Origin: Begonia masoniana
Lineage: Eukaryota > Streptophyta > Magnoliopsida > Cucurbitales > Begoniaceae
NCBI GenBank assembly: GCA_022432975.1
Contig: CM039508.1
Coordinates: forward strand, 14,941,549-15,005,548
Reading direction: 5' to 3'
Length of the DNA stretch: 64,000 bases
Each line of letters begins with the position of its first letter. Position 1 is the first letter of the stretch. The notes under the pieces are model-generated. The model searched no databases. It was not told the origin of the DNA and was given only the letters and a program-made list of their open reading frames with translations. The translations under genes and the position numbers were made by a program. This document shows positions 21,618-32,972 of this stretch, in pieces.

Positions 21618-22966
21618 TATAACGACCCATTTTCCCAGTAAAATATTGTCCGCTCTGGGGATGGGGTCGTAGCCCAATATTCTCCCCTCACGGCTTTGTT
21701 TGGCGAGGACTTCCCAGTTGGTCACCCAACCTGGTACTACTCTCGCCGAAGCACTTTTAACTTCGGAGTTCTTATGGGATCCGTTGCCAATTGTGCTCCA
21801 AAACGCGTCTTACTATCTTGGGAGGGTTTCCTTATATATGTTTCATTTCCACATACTTCCCCAAATGATGTGAGATTGTGACGACCACTTTTTACGACCC
21901 GGGATTTGCCTATACTCGAGTCCGGGATTCGCCTACACTCGGCTTAGGTCTCGAGGTTTGCCCCGCAACCCGAGGTTTGCCCCGCAGTCGTACTCATACT
22001 TACACATTCGGGTCATCACAATCACCCCCCTCGGGGGCCCAACGTCATCGTTGGCCACATTTTCGGTTGGGTACAGGCTCTGATACCATTTATAACGACC
22101 CCTTTTTCCAGTAAGATATTGGTTGCTCTGGGAATTGGGCTGTAACCCAATATCCTCCCCTCACGGCTTTGTTTGGCGAGGACTTCCCAGTCGGTCACCC
22201 AACCTAGTACTACTCACGCCGAAGCACTTTTAATTTCGGAGTTCTTATGGGATCTGTTGCCAATTGTACTCCAAAACGCGTCTTACTGTCTTGGGAGGTT
22301 TTCCTTACATATGTTTCATTTTCACATACTTCCCCAAATGATGTGAGATTGTGACGACCACTTTTTACGACCCGGGATTTGCCTATACTCGAGTCCGGGA
22401 TTCGCCTACACTCGGCTTAGGTCTCGAGGTTTGCCCCGCAACCCGAGGTTTGCCCCGCAGTCGTACTCATATGTGCACATTCGGGTCATCACAATCACCC
22501 CCCTCGGGGGCCCAACGTCATCGTTGGCCACATTTTCGGTTGGGTACAGGCTCTGATACCATTTATAACGACCCCTTTTTCCAGTAAGATATTGGTTGCT
22601 CTGGGAATTGGGCTGTAACCCAATATCCTCCCCTCACGGCTTTGTTTGGCGAGGACTTCCCAGTCGGTCACCCAACCTAGTACTACTCACGCCGAAGCAC
22701 TTTTAATTTCGGAGTTCTTATGGGATCTGTTGCCAATTGTACTCCAAAACGCGTCTTACTGTCTTGGGAGGTTTTCCTTACATATGTTTCATTTTCACAT
22801 ACTTCCCCAAGCGATGTGAGATTATGACGACCCCTTTTTATGACCCGGGATTTTCCTATACTCGAGTCCGGGATTTGCCTACACTCGGCTTAGGTCCCAA
22901 GGTTTGCCCGGCAACTCGAGGTTTTTCCCGCAGTCGTACTCATATGTGCACATTCGGGTCATCACA
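21618..22966 (-). mobile_element. Cassandra TRIM, three-LTR tandem array with complete internal regions
   Basis: Three 403-bp LTRs (21618-22020, 22091-22493, 22564-22966) alternate with two 70-bp internal regions (22021-22090, 22494-22563), each with a minus-strand PBS (GGCTCTGATACCA on plus) and purine tract. The target duplication AGAAT is perfect (21613-21617 and 22967-22971). The LTRs carry an extra GAGTCCGGGATTCGCC-type repeat not in the other Cassandra copies, and begin TATAAC rather than TGTAAC. The two inner repeats are almost identical, so the array arose by recent recombination. Confidence 0.92.
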
Positions 22967-24281
22967 AGAATGAAACTCAATAAAGGCTTTATTATCTAGA
23001 CAGAGTTGTGAAACGCTAAGTAAATTATTTTGCAGAGAAGGAGAATGATAGACTGTGCGTAAAACCAAAGGAGAGGAGTAAGTGTGTAAAGTGGCAGAAC
23101 CAACATTAGAGATAGGGGAGAGTTTACCGTTGCCAACTGTAACATGATCATCACCTGAGTACAGTGAAGCCGAGTCCAGCATATTCAAGTTGGGGGTGAA
23201 ATGGTGAGAGGCACAAGAATCCATACATCAAGAAGGGTCAATGGGAGGGGAGGCAATGTTTGGTTGAACAGAGTGAGATGAAAGAGTAAAAGAGAATTTG
23301 CAGGGAGGATTTTTGGATGGTTGGTATTGGAGATTGGCCTTGTGGTAGCAAACATTAGCAGTGTGGCCCGACTTAAGGCATATTGGGCATCTGGGTCGAG
23401 ATTGTGGACTGGTTTGAGGAGAAAATAGTAGAGAAGAATGGGGTGAAGGGGTAGGAAGTAAAGGGGTAGAAGATAAAGGATGTGGTCCTCGGGGTCGGTT
23501 GGAAGTAAAAAATGAACGAGGCCCAGGAGGAGAGGAAAACCTGGGTATGAGTTTATTTATACCCAAATTTGTGAAATTTGCTTGAAGTGAGTGAATTCAG
23601 TGAAGCTGTGGCGGTTTGTCATTCCAGTCGGGTTTCGTAGCTTAACAGTAAGCTATTAAGTTCTTCAACTGATGACTGATTCGTGCATGTGGAAATTGAA
23701 GTCACGAACGGGTTGTATTCAGCTCCTAATCCATTCAGAAAATATAGGAGTTGATCCTTGTGGCTGACTGGTTCGCCTGTTGCAGGAAGTGTATTGCAGA
23801 TGCTTCTGAATTTTTGGACGTAGGTCATTGCACTGAGTCCATCCTTACGAAAACTTTGTAGGCTTGTGCGAAGTTCTGCAATTCGAGCAAATGATGAAGT
23901 AGCATACAGTTGCTCGAGTGCCTCCTAAATTTCAAATGCTAAAGAGTATCCTATCAGTTGTCCAAGCATCAGTTCCTGAACTGAAGCATAGATCCAACTC
24001 ATTATGAGACTATTGTACCTCTACTAGGAAAGAAAATCGGGATTTACGACATGAGGGTGAGCTTCATCGTTTATGGAGGGACATGGACGAGATCCAGTGA
24101 GGAAATTTTCTAGGTCGTTCGCAATGACGACATTCCGTAGTTGATTTTTCCAGATGAGGAAATTTGAATCGTCGAGTTTGATCATCAACAGTTGATTTAC
24201 AGAGGGTAGATGAGGTAGAGAAGGCAGAGGAGAGGCAGACGATGAGTGTGCGTTTGCTGTTGTGCTTTGTGATGAAGCCAT
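22967..24281 (-). pseudogene. Copia gag and protease
   Basis: Gag starts at ATG 24281 (MASSQSTTANA). It shows the usual N-terminal block (IKLDDSNFLIWKNQL), then after stops near 24024 and about 23930 the central block (FARIAELRTSLQSF, FLNGLGAEYNPFV) and a CCHC zinc knuckle (CPICLKSGHTANVC, about 23340-23400). The aspartic protease begins DSCASHHFTPN near 23220; the Gly of the D-S-G catalytic triad is Cys here, and a stop lies just before it. Gag packages element RNA and the protease cuts the polyprotein. The frame runs into the Cassandra array at 22966. Inactive. Confidence 0.85.
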
Positions 24282-24327
24282 TTTTCAAGGGAAAGAGTTG
24301 GAAGATGTGAGGAGCCGTTTATGGCTC

Positions 24328-24522
24328 TAATAGACGAAGAAGAAGAAGAAGAGAAAAGTTGTTTTCATTCAAACTCAACTACAACACTTTTACAAAGAGT
24401 GTTTTTATATATTTTGCCCTAACGATTATATAGAAGAAACAGAGAAAAGAGATGAGTCTGGGCCCCGTTTAGACGAATGGTTCAACATAACCTGGGTCCG
24501 GTTAAGACGTATGGTTCAAACA
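24328..24522 (-). repeat. Copia 5' LTR
   Basis: Matches 9766-9956 over its length with scattered differences. On the minus strand the junction with the internal region lacks the expected full primer binding site: only TATTAGAGCC remains, consistent with a small deletion spanning the LTR end and the PBS. Confidence 0.85.
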
Positions 24523-25167
24523 TCCTTGAAATTAAGGAACATCCTTGAAATTAAGGTTAAATTCATGTTTGACTTTTTATTTATTGTTTGGGATTTTGTT
24601 ATACAAAACTTTATCTTTATCGTTATTCCATTCCATCATATTATAATATGATTTTATATAATATTCTGACATGCTTTGCTTTACCTTGGTCACTCCAAAT
24701 AAAGTTGGTAAAAGAAAAGAGACTAAGAAAGAAGTCTTAAAAAGCTTCTAATGCAGATCATTTTGATTATTTCTAGTGGATAAAACCTTAGTTTTGAATT
24801 TTTTATTCAGTTTGTTGAAGTTTAATCAAATATTTTGATCCCACTTGAAGAGATCTGGAAATTGGATTAACCTACTGTTATGGTCGTGAATAACATCCAA
24901 GACATCTCCATTAGGCTCTCATTTCCTGATTGGTCAAACTAATATACTAAGCAAGTTTATTTGTATCACTTGAATAAAATTTGCTTCTTAGTGACATTGG
25001 AAAAGACCAAATAAATAAATAAAAGAAAGATGTAGGATGTGGTTTAAGATGGCTACTGACAGTCTTAACCCTAAGATGGACATGCTACCCTAACCGTTTA
25101 GGTTTTTAAATTCAAAATTCAAAATTCAAAATTCATTGATTCTTAGTATCCTTAAGAATCACATAAA
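24523..25167. other. AT-rich non-coding DNA
   Basis: No gene seen. TCCTTGAAATTAAGGAACA is followed by a second TCCTTGAAATTAAGG (24523-24556), and four AAATTC units occur at about 25110-25134, ahead of the large array. Confidence 0.5.
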
Positions 25168-25344
25168 TATCACTTCTAAACCAATCGAAAACAGCAGATC
25201 AGATATTTTAGCCTAAAAATCATTCAGAAATCAGAATAAAATCTCATTTAAACCCTCATAACCACTTAACCACAAATAGTATCCCTAAAAATTGAATTTG
25301 GGATCAGATTTATTAGCTAAAAATTTGATTGATTTGTTAAAAAT

Positions 25345-25378
<34 letters not shown>

Positions 25379-25406
25379 TCTCTCTCTCTCTCTATTCAGA
25401 AAGCTC
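25168..25406. repeat. 239-bp flanking duplication, copy 1
   Basis: Identical by eye and without indels to 26406-26644 (offset 1238). Contains a CT/CTAT microsatellite at about 25345-25393. Confidence 0.92.
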
Positions 25407-26406
25407 AAAATTCAAAATTCAAAATTCAAAATTCAAAATTCAAAATTCAAAATTCAAAATTCAAAATTCAAAATTCAAAATTCAAAATTCAAAATTCAAA
25501 ATTCAAAATTCAAAATTCAAAATTCAAAATTCAAAATTCAAAATTCAAAATTCAAAATTCAAAATTCAAAATTCAAAATTCAAAATTCAAAATTCAAAAT
25601 TCAAAATTCAAAATTCAAAATTCAAAATTCAAAATTCAAAATTCAAAATTCAAAATTCAAAATTCAAAATTCAAAATTCAAAATTCAAAATTCAAAATTC
25701 AAAATTCAAAATTCAAAATTCAAAATTCAAAATTCAAAATTCAAAATTCAAAATTCAAAATTCAAAATTCAAAATTCAAAATTCAAAATTCAAAATTCAA
25801 AATTCAAAATTCAAAATTCAAAATTCAAAATTCAAAATTCAAAATTCAAAATTCAAAATTCAAAATTCAAAATTCAAAATTCAAAATTCAAAATTCAAAA
25901 TTCAAAATTCAAAATTCAAAATTCAAAATTCAAAATTCAAAATTCAAAATTCAAAATTCAAAATTCAAAATTCAAAATTCAAAATTCAAAATTCAAAATT
26001 CAAAATTCAAAATTCAAAATTCAAAATTCAAAATTCAAAATTCAAAATTCAAAATTCAAAATTCAAAATTCAAAATTCAAAATTCAAAATTCAAAATTCA
26101 AAATTCAAAATTCAAAATTCAAAATTCAAAATTCAAAATTCAAAATTCAAAATTCAAAATTCAAAATTCAAAATTCAAAATTCAAAATTCAAAATTCAAA
26201 ATTCAAAATTCAAAATTCAAAATTCAAAATTCAAAATTCAAAATTCAAAATTCAAAATTCAAAATTCAAAATTCAAAATTCAAAATTCAAAATTCAAAAT
26301 TCAAAATTCAAAATTCAAAATTCAAAATTCAAAATTCAAAATTCAAAATTCAAAATTCAAAATTCAAAATTCAAAATTCAAAATTCAAAATTCAAAATTC
26401 AAAATT
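25407..26406. repeat. Perfect AAAATTC heptamer tract, 1000 bp
   Basis: About 143 uninterrupted units of the 7-bp repeat AAAATTC; phase checks at several line starts show no indel and I see no substitution. Since 7 is not a multiple of 3, the plus strand is open in all frames and gives the same artificial KIQNSKF repeat. This is not a gene. Confidence 0.97.
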
Positions 26407-26582
26407 ATCACTTCTAAACCAATCGAAAACAGCAGATCAGATATTTTAGCCTAAAAATCATTCAGAAATCAGAATAAAATCTCATTTAAACCCTCATAAC
26501 CACTTAACCACAAATAGTATCCCTAAAAATTGAATTTGGGATCAGATTTATTAGCTAAAAATTTGATTGATTTGTTAAAAAT

Positions 26583-26616
<34 letters not shown>

Positions 26617-26644
26617 TCTCTCTCTCTCTCTATTCAGAAAGCTC
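26406..26644. repeat. 239-bp flanking duplication, copy 2
   Basis: Second copy of 25168-25406. Together with the heptamer tract it forms a 1238-bp tandem unit. Confidence 0.92.
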
Positions 26645-27380
26645 CTCTCTCTCTCTAAGCTAGAAATCTTACCTTCGATCTCTGACCTTCGAGCGCCACC
26701 CAATCACAGCCACAACCTTTCACTCGAGTGATGAGTTCTGATGAAACTTCTCTCGGTCGAAGTTATCGCTGCCTTTTGAAGACGAACCTCCATCGGAAGC
26801 AACACACTCTCTGTGTGTTCGGGTGTGCAATGACGAAGAAGAAGAAATTAGTTTTTAGTCTCAACTCGTGAACTAGTGAACAAAACCAACTGGTTTACTT
26901 AAAAGGTAGTCCAATTCAACTTGGTCCAGCAAACTGAACTAGCCCAATTGAACCAGAAACCAGATCCGGTTCAACTGAACTGGACTCGACCAAAATTTCA
27001 ACAGGAATTAACCAAAACCGATCTAAGAATAAATCGGTAAAGAATTTCTACCTAAATCCTTTTGAAGTGGATTTATTAAAGTGAGAAATGAATATCAAAT
27101 ATTTTATTTAGATATGAAAGATCCCGAAAGTCTTTCGAATCATTCCAATTCGACCTTATCCGACCTAAGAGTACACATAAGAAATTTCTGTCTAAATTCT
27201 TTTAAAAATAGATTTATTTAAGTGAGAATTTGTACCAATATTTTATTTAAGCATGATATTATTTGGAATATTGGAAAAATCTCGATAACCCTAACCTTTC
27301 GGAATCCAAATAAGTGAAAATATTACGTTTTCAACATTTTGGCCACAACCTTACAACACAAAATCTATGTTATTTTCTTA
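26645..27380. other. Non-coding DNA, possibly an old LTR or leader
   Basis: No supported gene. On the minus strand a CT-rich stretch and a GAAGGTAAGA splice-donor-like site near 26670 resemble a transcribed leader, and 26890-27000 is rich in AACTGGTT-like motifs. Not assigned. Confidence 0.4.
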
Positions 27381-27620
27381 TAATTATTTTGTTACATGAT
27401 TTCGATATTTGACCACGCATGTTTAGACATTGACATAGAATTGTATAAAAATAAAGTTGGTATGACATTTTGTATGTGTATGAATGTGATAGAAAAGCCA
27501 TAAATATTTTATTACATGATTCCGATATTTGACTACGCCTGTTTAGACATTAACATAGAATTGTATAAAGATAAAATTGGTAGAATATTTTGTATATGTA
27601 TGAATGCGATGGAATTGACA
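27381..27620. repeat. 120-bp direct tandem duplication
   Basis: 27381-27500 and 27501-27620 are diverged copies (GTTACATGATTTCGATATTT versus ATTACATGATTCCGATATTT), offset 120. Confidence 0.8.
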
Positions 27621-27640
27621 AAAAATATGTGATTGCAAAC

Positions 27641-27826
27641 CTGAACGACAATGAGATGGCTAAGCTTGAACGAAAGTGAAATGGCTATGTCTGAATGACA
27701 ATGTGATGACTACTCCTAAATAAAAATGAGATGACTATGCCTGAACGACAACGAGATTGTTATGCCTGAACGAAATTGAGATGACAACCCCTGAACGATA
27801 ATAAGATGACTAAGTCTGAACGAAGC
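27641..27826. repeat. 25-bp degenerate tandem repeat, about 7.4 copies
   Basis: Units of the type CTGAACGACAATGAGATGGC recur at 25-base steps from 27641 with substitutions but no indels. Confidence 0.9.
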
Positions 27827-28343
27827 TTCAAAAATGAGTTCCAACCAGTATGTAACTGTTAAGTCAGAATTCCGTAAAATATAATATTAATTTTGCACCT
27901 GCAGGTGTTTTTGCTTATTGAATTATTCTCATAGTTTGTAATTTTGTGATGTAGATGAGTTTTTATATGAGGAAGAAATGATTTTGATCGAGAACCTTCT
28001 AGAGGCAAGTGAACATACAGAAAAAGAAAATATTTTTGGGTCAGAGGAAGGAGTTTAAGTTTGTATGTTTCAATTGTTGATGATATTTCATTTTTTTTCA
28101 GATGAAACTTTGAATAAATTATGTTGAATTTTATTGTTAATAAAGCTTTATGAATTTTTTTAATTTTGTATTTATTTCAATGTTAACAAAGCTATTTAAT
28201 ATTTGAATTTTATTTTGAAAACTTCCGCCCATTTAATGTTGCAATTATAATTTAAAGAGATTTTCAACATTACGAAATATGATTTTAACACTTGAATTTA
28301 AATTTGATTTGAAAAAAAATTTAGGATTTTTAAATTATGGTTT
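27827..28343. other. AT-rich non-coding DNA
   Basis: No gene, motif or clear repeat seen beyond poly-T and poly-A rich runs. Confidence 0.5.
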
Positions 28344-28571
28344 AAACATGGGTATTGAGAATCTTAAAAACCCGTGGGTTCCCAATTTTAAAGGAATTCC
28401 TGCCAAAATGACGGATCCTGCCGTAGGTGCCTCTACATGAGCTTCGGGTAACCAAATATGAACTGGTACCATAGGCACTTTGACGGCGAAAGAAGCAATC
28501 CATAGAAAGATTTGGCGCCGCTCACTCAATTCTGTGGTTAATGATATTTGTAAATTGGTAGTTCCTGTTTG
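28344..28571 (-). pseudogene. nad4: Mitochondrial nad4 fragment (NUMT)
   Basis: On the minus strand the translation [20 protein letters not shown], then [20 protein letters not shown] and [18 protein letters not shown] matches a central part of plant mitochondrial NADH dehydrogenase subunit 4, a membrane subunit of complex I. A 3-residue (9-base) deletion is present after FLWIA, at a short repeat, and both ends stop abruptly. Upstream of the match (28572-28691) the frame stays open but does not look like nad4, so the fragment is chimeric or rearranged. It is a transferred organelle scrap with no expected function. Confidence 0.85.
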
Positions 28572-29932
28572 AAATTCTTGGCCAACCTGTTGATTTAGTC
28601 CACTTATTGGATATCTTGAAAGATCTAACCACTTTTGGCTTTGCCAGTCAACCCTTCCATCAGTTGTTGGATTTTCTGCACCCCACCCCAAAAAACGGAT
28701 CAGCCTGCGGCAGTAGTATTAGGAGGTTAGGCCCTATGGAGAATATGGTCGGACGAAAAGACACCTAAACAGGTGTCTTATGCCTGTAAGGCTCTTCTAA
28801 ACGAGAATTCAAAAACAACCGAAGACTTTCTTGCCGAACAGGAAGTATTCCTTCACGAAGACGAACTATGATACGTTTTGTCGAGCCCCCTGCTTTGATG
28901 GTAGCGCGTATTTATGGATTGAACTTCTGGTAAATTTGGGGCATTACAGTTACATATAAGTGATCTTTGTTGGGTCTTCATTTTTTGATTCTTCTCAGTG
29001 TAGAAAGGAGGGAGAGGAAGAGAGGGAGGAAGGGAGGGTTGTGTGGATGTATATTCATTATATTCTATAAGATGATGGTTGTCGTACGAACCTTTCGGCG
29101 GATACAACTCCTACTTTTGACCAATTTCGAAAACCTAAATTCTTAAGTATTGCAAGTTGTAAAATTTTGAGTTCTTAAGATATTTTTGAAGTTTACTATC
29201 AAGCTTATTTAAAGATTTACTTTTAGATACAGTGATCTTCAATATAAAGCATAATATTGTGTGTTTTTAACTTTAAGATCGCACAACTTTGTTATTTTGT
29301 CTTGCACCAAAAGACCTTATACTAATTGAAAATGATATCATATTTATGAACTATTTTTCTCAATCTCTTTAAAGTGATTTGAGATTGAACACTTTTAACT
29401 GTTTTTAGATCTGTTTTCCTTGGCATGAGTCTATATTGTAAGAATCTTTATATTTTAATCATGCTTTATAAACTAAATAATTAATTAGATCTACTGGAAT
29501 AAATTTCACATACCTCCCGCCATTGATGTTGTCTTTATCCCATAGATGTGTTCTTCAATGGTGTGAGATCTTTTAACCCTTAATATCTCTATAATTGATT
29601 GTTTATTTTGTGTTCTTAAGAGTAATGTTTTAGGAATCCAACCATGTAATTGAAAAACTATTTCTACTAAAAGTTTTGAATGAATATGTCCCCCCATCAA
29701 TGAAAACTAGGGAATGATTGTGATTATTAGTGAAGAATTTTCTAATTATATGAACCACTTTACGAAGTTTATATTATAAACTTCTAACATTCTCTCACTT
29801 GTTCCATGTATGCTATCACCATTCGTAACAAGAGAAAAAGATACATGAATCATAAAGATAGATTCTCTAAAAAATCAAGCATTATCTTCTATGTGTTACA
29901 TTATATTACGTTTCTCAAACACTAATCTATTT
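28572..29932. other. Non-coding DNA up to the Sirevirus insertion
   Basis: 28572-28930 is GC-richer than its surroundings and may also be organelle-derived, but I do not recognise it. 28990-29040 is an AGGGAGG purine run. 29110-29932 is AT-rich without coding signal. Confidence 0.45.
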
Positions 29933-31166
29933 TGTAAATGCAAATATATTGTAAATATGTTGACATTAATTTTTTGGTAAACTACATTTATGGTAATTAT
30001 ATTTTATTCAATTATTTTACAAATCGGTAGTTTATTTCTTGGTAATCAAGAAATAATCTATTCAGATTATTGGATGGATGACTATTGGAAATCAGGAAGA
30101 TATTGGTGAAAATAAAAATAAGGAAACTTGAAGATCAAGGAAAGTATTTGATATTCTAGAAGCATTTGTTTTTTAGAAAACTTTCTTTTGGAAGATCGAT
30201 TTGAAAAAAATTTGAAGAATTATATCAGGCCTTGAGATCACAATAATCATGGGATACTTTCCTAAGTCTTTGGGATCCATATCTAAATAGTTGGCAATAC
30301 TTTCCTAAAATATCACACGAGGTGTCACACAATCGATTAGTTAAGATTTTGTTTCCTTATTCTTGGTGGCTTTTAATTTTGATTTGGTAATTGGTTAAAC
30401 CTCAGATAAGATAGTTACTAATAATATTTAAGCATTCATTTTCTAAGGAAATGACTGACAAAATTATTATTCACGGAAGAAGATTTCTTCATCATTGAGC
30501 CGTCACCGTTCTTTCTCTCCCAACGCTTCTGCGTATGGGTTTGTGACTGTTCATTCAGTTCTTGAATGATTATTTTACACACTTCGCTTATACTATGGTA
30601 TTCATCGATTATTCGAGTATGTTAATTTATTGCGTTCGAAGACAATGACCTGGTGTTACAGATGGTGTCATAGAAGACAATCTTCTTATTCTTCATTGAA
30701 GCTCAGTCTCGGGAGGAGGATGCATTTGAACTCGGGAGGAGTTCTTTTTATTGACAAGGGGAGCTTGTCTTTTTTATTGTGGGCAAGGAGATCTTGCCAT
30801 ACACAGATTTCGGGAGGAGTTATCAACAACAAGGGGATCTTGTTGTTTTTAGATCTCGGGAGAAATTGATCTAAATTCGAGGGGAGCTCGTAAAAACAGT
30901 TTCATTGGGGAAGTTAGGAAGTGACGGTGACAAAGATAAGAGGGAGTCTTTATTTGTTTAAGTCCGTTTGGCTTGTAACTTTGTGAACTTGTGAAATATT
31001 TTTATATTTGGGTGTGGCCCCGCAGACATGGGTAAATTACTGAACTGCGTTACCAACCTCCTGTCTCAATACTTTTTGCACATTTATAATTGTCCATCAT
31101 TACATTAATAATTGGTGTCACACGAAACACTCTATGTGACATCGCATAATTGATGTTACTCTTTCA
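29933..31166 (+). repeat. Sirevirus 5' LTR
   Basis: TGTAAATGCAAATATATT..CTCTTTCA. Contains two GGTGTCACAC sites near 30322 and 31113. Confidence 0.92.
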
Positions 31167-31168
31167 AT

Positions 31169-31180
31169 TGGTATCAGAGC
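31169..31180 (+). promoter_or_regulatory. Sirevirus primer binding site
   Basis: TGGTATCAGAGC two bases after the LTR; complementary to initiator tRNA-Met. Confidence 0.92.
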
Positions 31181-31236
31181 GGGTCGTTTCTGTTTCTTAA
31201 GCGGGATCCGCGGGACAAGATCACAGTTCGTGTGCG

Positions 31237-32972
31237 ATGGACTCTATGAAAGAAGGAGGCTCTACAATACGTCCACTGTTATTGGATAGAAGTAATTATG
31301 CTTATTGGAAAGCGAGGATGAGAGCATTCATTAAAGCTATTGACGAGAAGGTCTGGAGATTTATTTTAACAGGATGGAATCACCCTATGGACACTAATGC
31401 AGAAGGTATCACATCTCCAAAACCCGAAGAAAATTGGTCCGTAAATGAAGATGTTTTGGCACACAGCAATTCAAAGGCTCTCAATGCTATATTCAATGGC
31501 GTTGATCATATTCAGTTCAGACTCATCTTCACTTGCGAATCAGCGAAAAGGGCATGAGAAATTCTTCAAACCACCTATGAAGGAACATCAACCGTAACGC
31601 TATCCAAGATGGAAATGTTAACTACTAGATTTGAGAACCTGAAGATGCATGAAGATGAGAGTATTGGTGAGTTCAATGTCAAACTTTGTGACATAGCAAA
31701 TGAAGCATTTGCTCTTGGTGAGATGTTTCCCAAAGAAAAACTTGTAAGAAAAACTCTACGGTCCTTGCCACAACGATTTGTCTATAAAGTCACTGCTATA
31801 GAAGAAGCCAAAGATGTCTCTAAAATGAAGTTAGAAGAATTGATGGGATCTCTTAAAACCTTCGAGATGAATCTTGGAGGAGACACGGAAGCAAAGAAGG
31901 CAAAAGGAGTTGCTCTAAAAACTGAGGTACAAAAATTCAACGAACATAATGAAGATGACTTGGAGGAATCTCTAACCCTGCTTTCAAAGAATTTTAGCAG
32001 AGTTATGAAGAGATTTGGTAGAAATACTCGCGGTGTCAAACACAATGTCACTAACTTCAAAAATTGTTCTTTAAGCAACAAGAAGCACATGGAAGAAACT
32101 CATGTGTCTGATCAACCATTCAAGAACAAAGACATCCAGTGCAAAGAGTGTGAAGGTTACAGGCATATACAAGCATAATGTGTTAATACCTTGAAGAAAA
32201 AGAAGAATTCTCTGAACGCAACTTGGAGTGGGGATGAGTCAGAGAAGGAAGACGAATTTTAGAGTAACCATGTGGCGCTTGTTGGTAAGACAGAACATAA
32301 ACAAAATGGTGGTGTTCTACACGGTGTCACAGACAACTTTTCCAATAGTAATGATGAAGACAAAGAAGTAGTCCCATAAGAAGATCTTATTGGAGAATAC
32401 AAGTTTCTTCATGAGAAATGGACTCAGCTTGTTAAAGTAAATCAACATCTACACATCCAGATTAGAAATTTGAAAGATGAAAAGAACAATTTTCAAAATG
32501 TGATTGTTGATTTGGAGACCAAACTGAAAACAAGTCAGGATGAAATTAATGATTTGACCAATGAGATAAGTCTCATGAAGAAGAATGTCAAAATGTTAAA
32601 TTCGGGTACTAGATGATATTTTAAACATCAGCAAATCAAGTGTAAATCGGTTTGGACTGGGATTCAAATGAGAAAGTTCAGTCTCACAAATTGTAGCAGT
32701 GAAGGAAAATCGCTTTATTTTGAAATTCGTAAGGGAAAGCTCGGTGTCACAGCTAGTGTCAGCCAAGGGATTTGATTACAAAGGAAAGCCAGTTGCAAAA
32801 AGAACTCCAAGAACTGACAGAAAATTAAATTCTTGTGACTCCTATCATGTTTCAAGCAGTAAAGGTAACAAATATGTTTCTGTGTGTCATTATTGCAATC
32901 GTCCTGGTTATATTCGTCCTAGATGCTACACATATCTTGCTGACCTAAGACTAGGTACTGTTAGAAATTCTT
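31237..32972 (+). pseudogene. Sirevirus gag
   Basis: Starts at ATG 31237 (MDSMKEGGSTIRPLL), 56 bases after the PBS. The N-terminal gag block (LDRSNYAYWKARMRAFI) is followed by a stop at 31555-31557 and the rest of the capsid region in the same frame (LTTRFENLKMHEDESI, LVRKTLRSLPQRF). A zinc knuckle (CKECEGYRHIQ) near 32140 is cut by a TAA just before its last Cys. A Lys/Glu-rich heptad-like region at about 32390-32620 fits the coiled coil of Sirevirus gag. A second knuckle near 32887 (CHYCNRPGYIRPRC) has Tyr for the metal-binding His. The gypsy insertion at 32973 ends it. Several stops: inactive. Confidence 0.88.

Larger units (their letters stand above)
9766..24522 (-). mobile_element. Ty1/Copia retrotransposon (Ale/Retrofit-like), heavily interrupted
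   Basis: Terminal LTRs of about 190 bp (9766-9956 and 24328-24522) flank gag, protease, integrase, RT and RNase H, all on the minus strand in Copia order. The outer ends carry the perfect target duplication TCCTT (9761-9765 and 24523-24527). Four later insertions cut it: 11096-16186, 16298-17516, 19034-21523 and 21618-22966. Without them it would be about 4.6-4.7 kb, a normal Copia size. Short LTRs and the gag motif FLNGLGAEYNPFV point to the Ale/Retrofit group (inference). Many stops make it inactive. Confidence 0.9.

Noticed and set aside
25292..26449. Long plus-strand open frame with KIQNSKF repeat
   Set aside because: It is translation of the AAAATTC microsatellite, which has no stop in any plus frame; no domain or promoter supports it.
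28335..28691. Intact 118-codon gene
   Set aside because: It is a nad4 fragment with a deletion and foreign N-terminal codons; chloroplast ndhD was considered, but the residues fit mitochondrial nad4.
28853..29107. 84-codon minus-strand frame
   Set aside because: Pro/Ser-rich translation of a purine run; no support.
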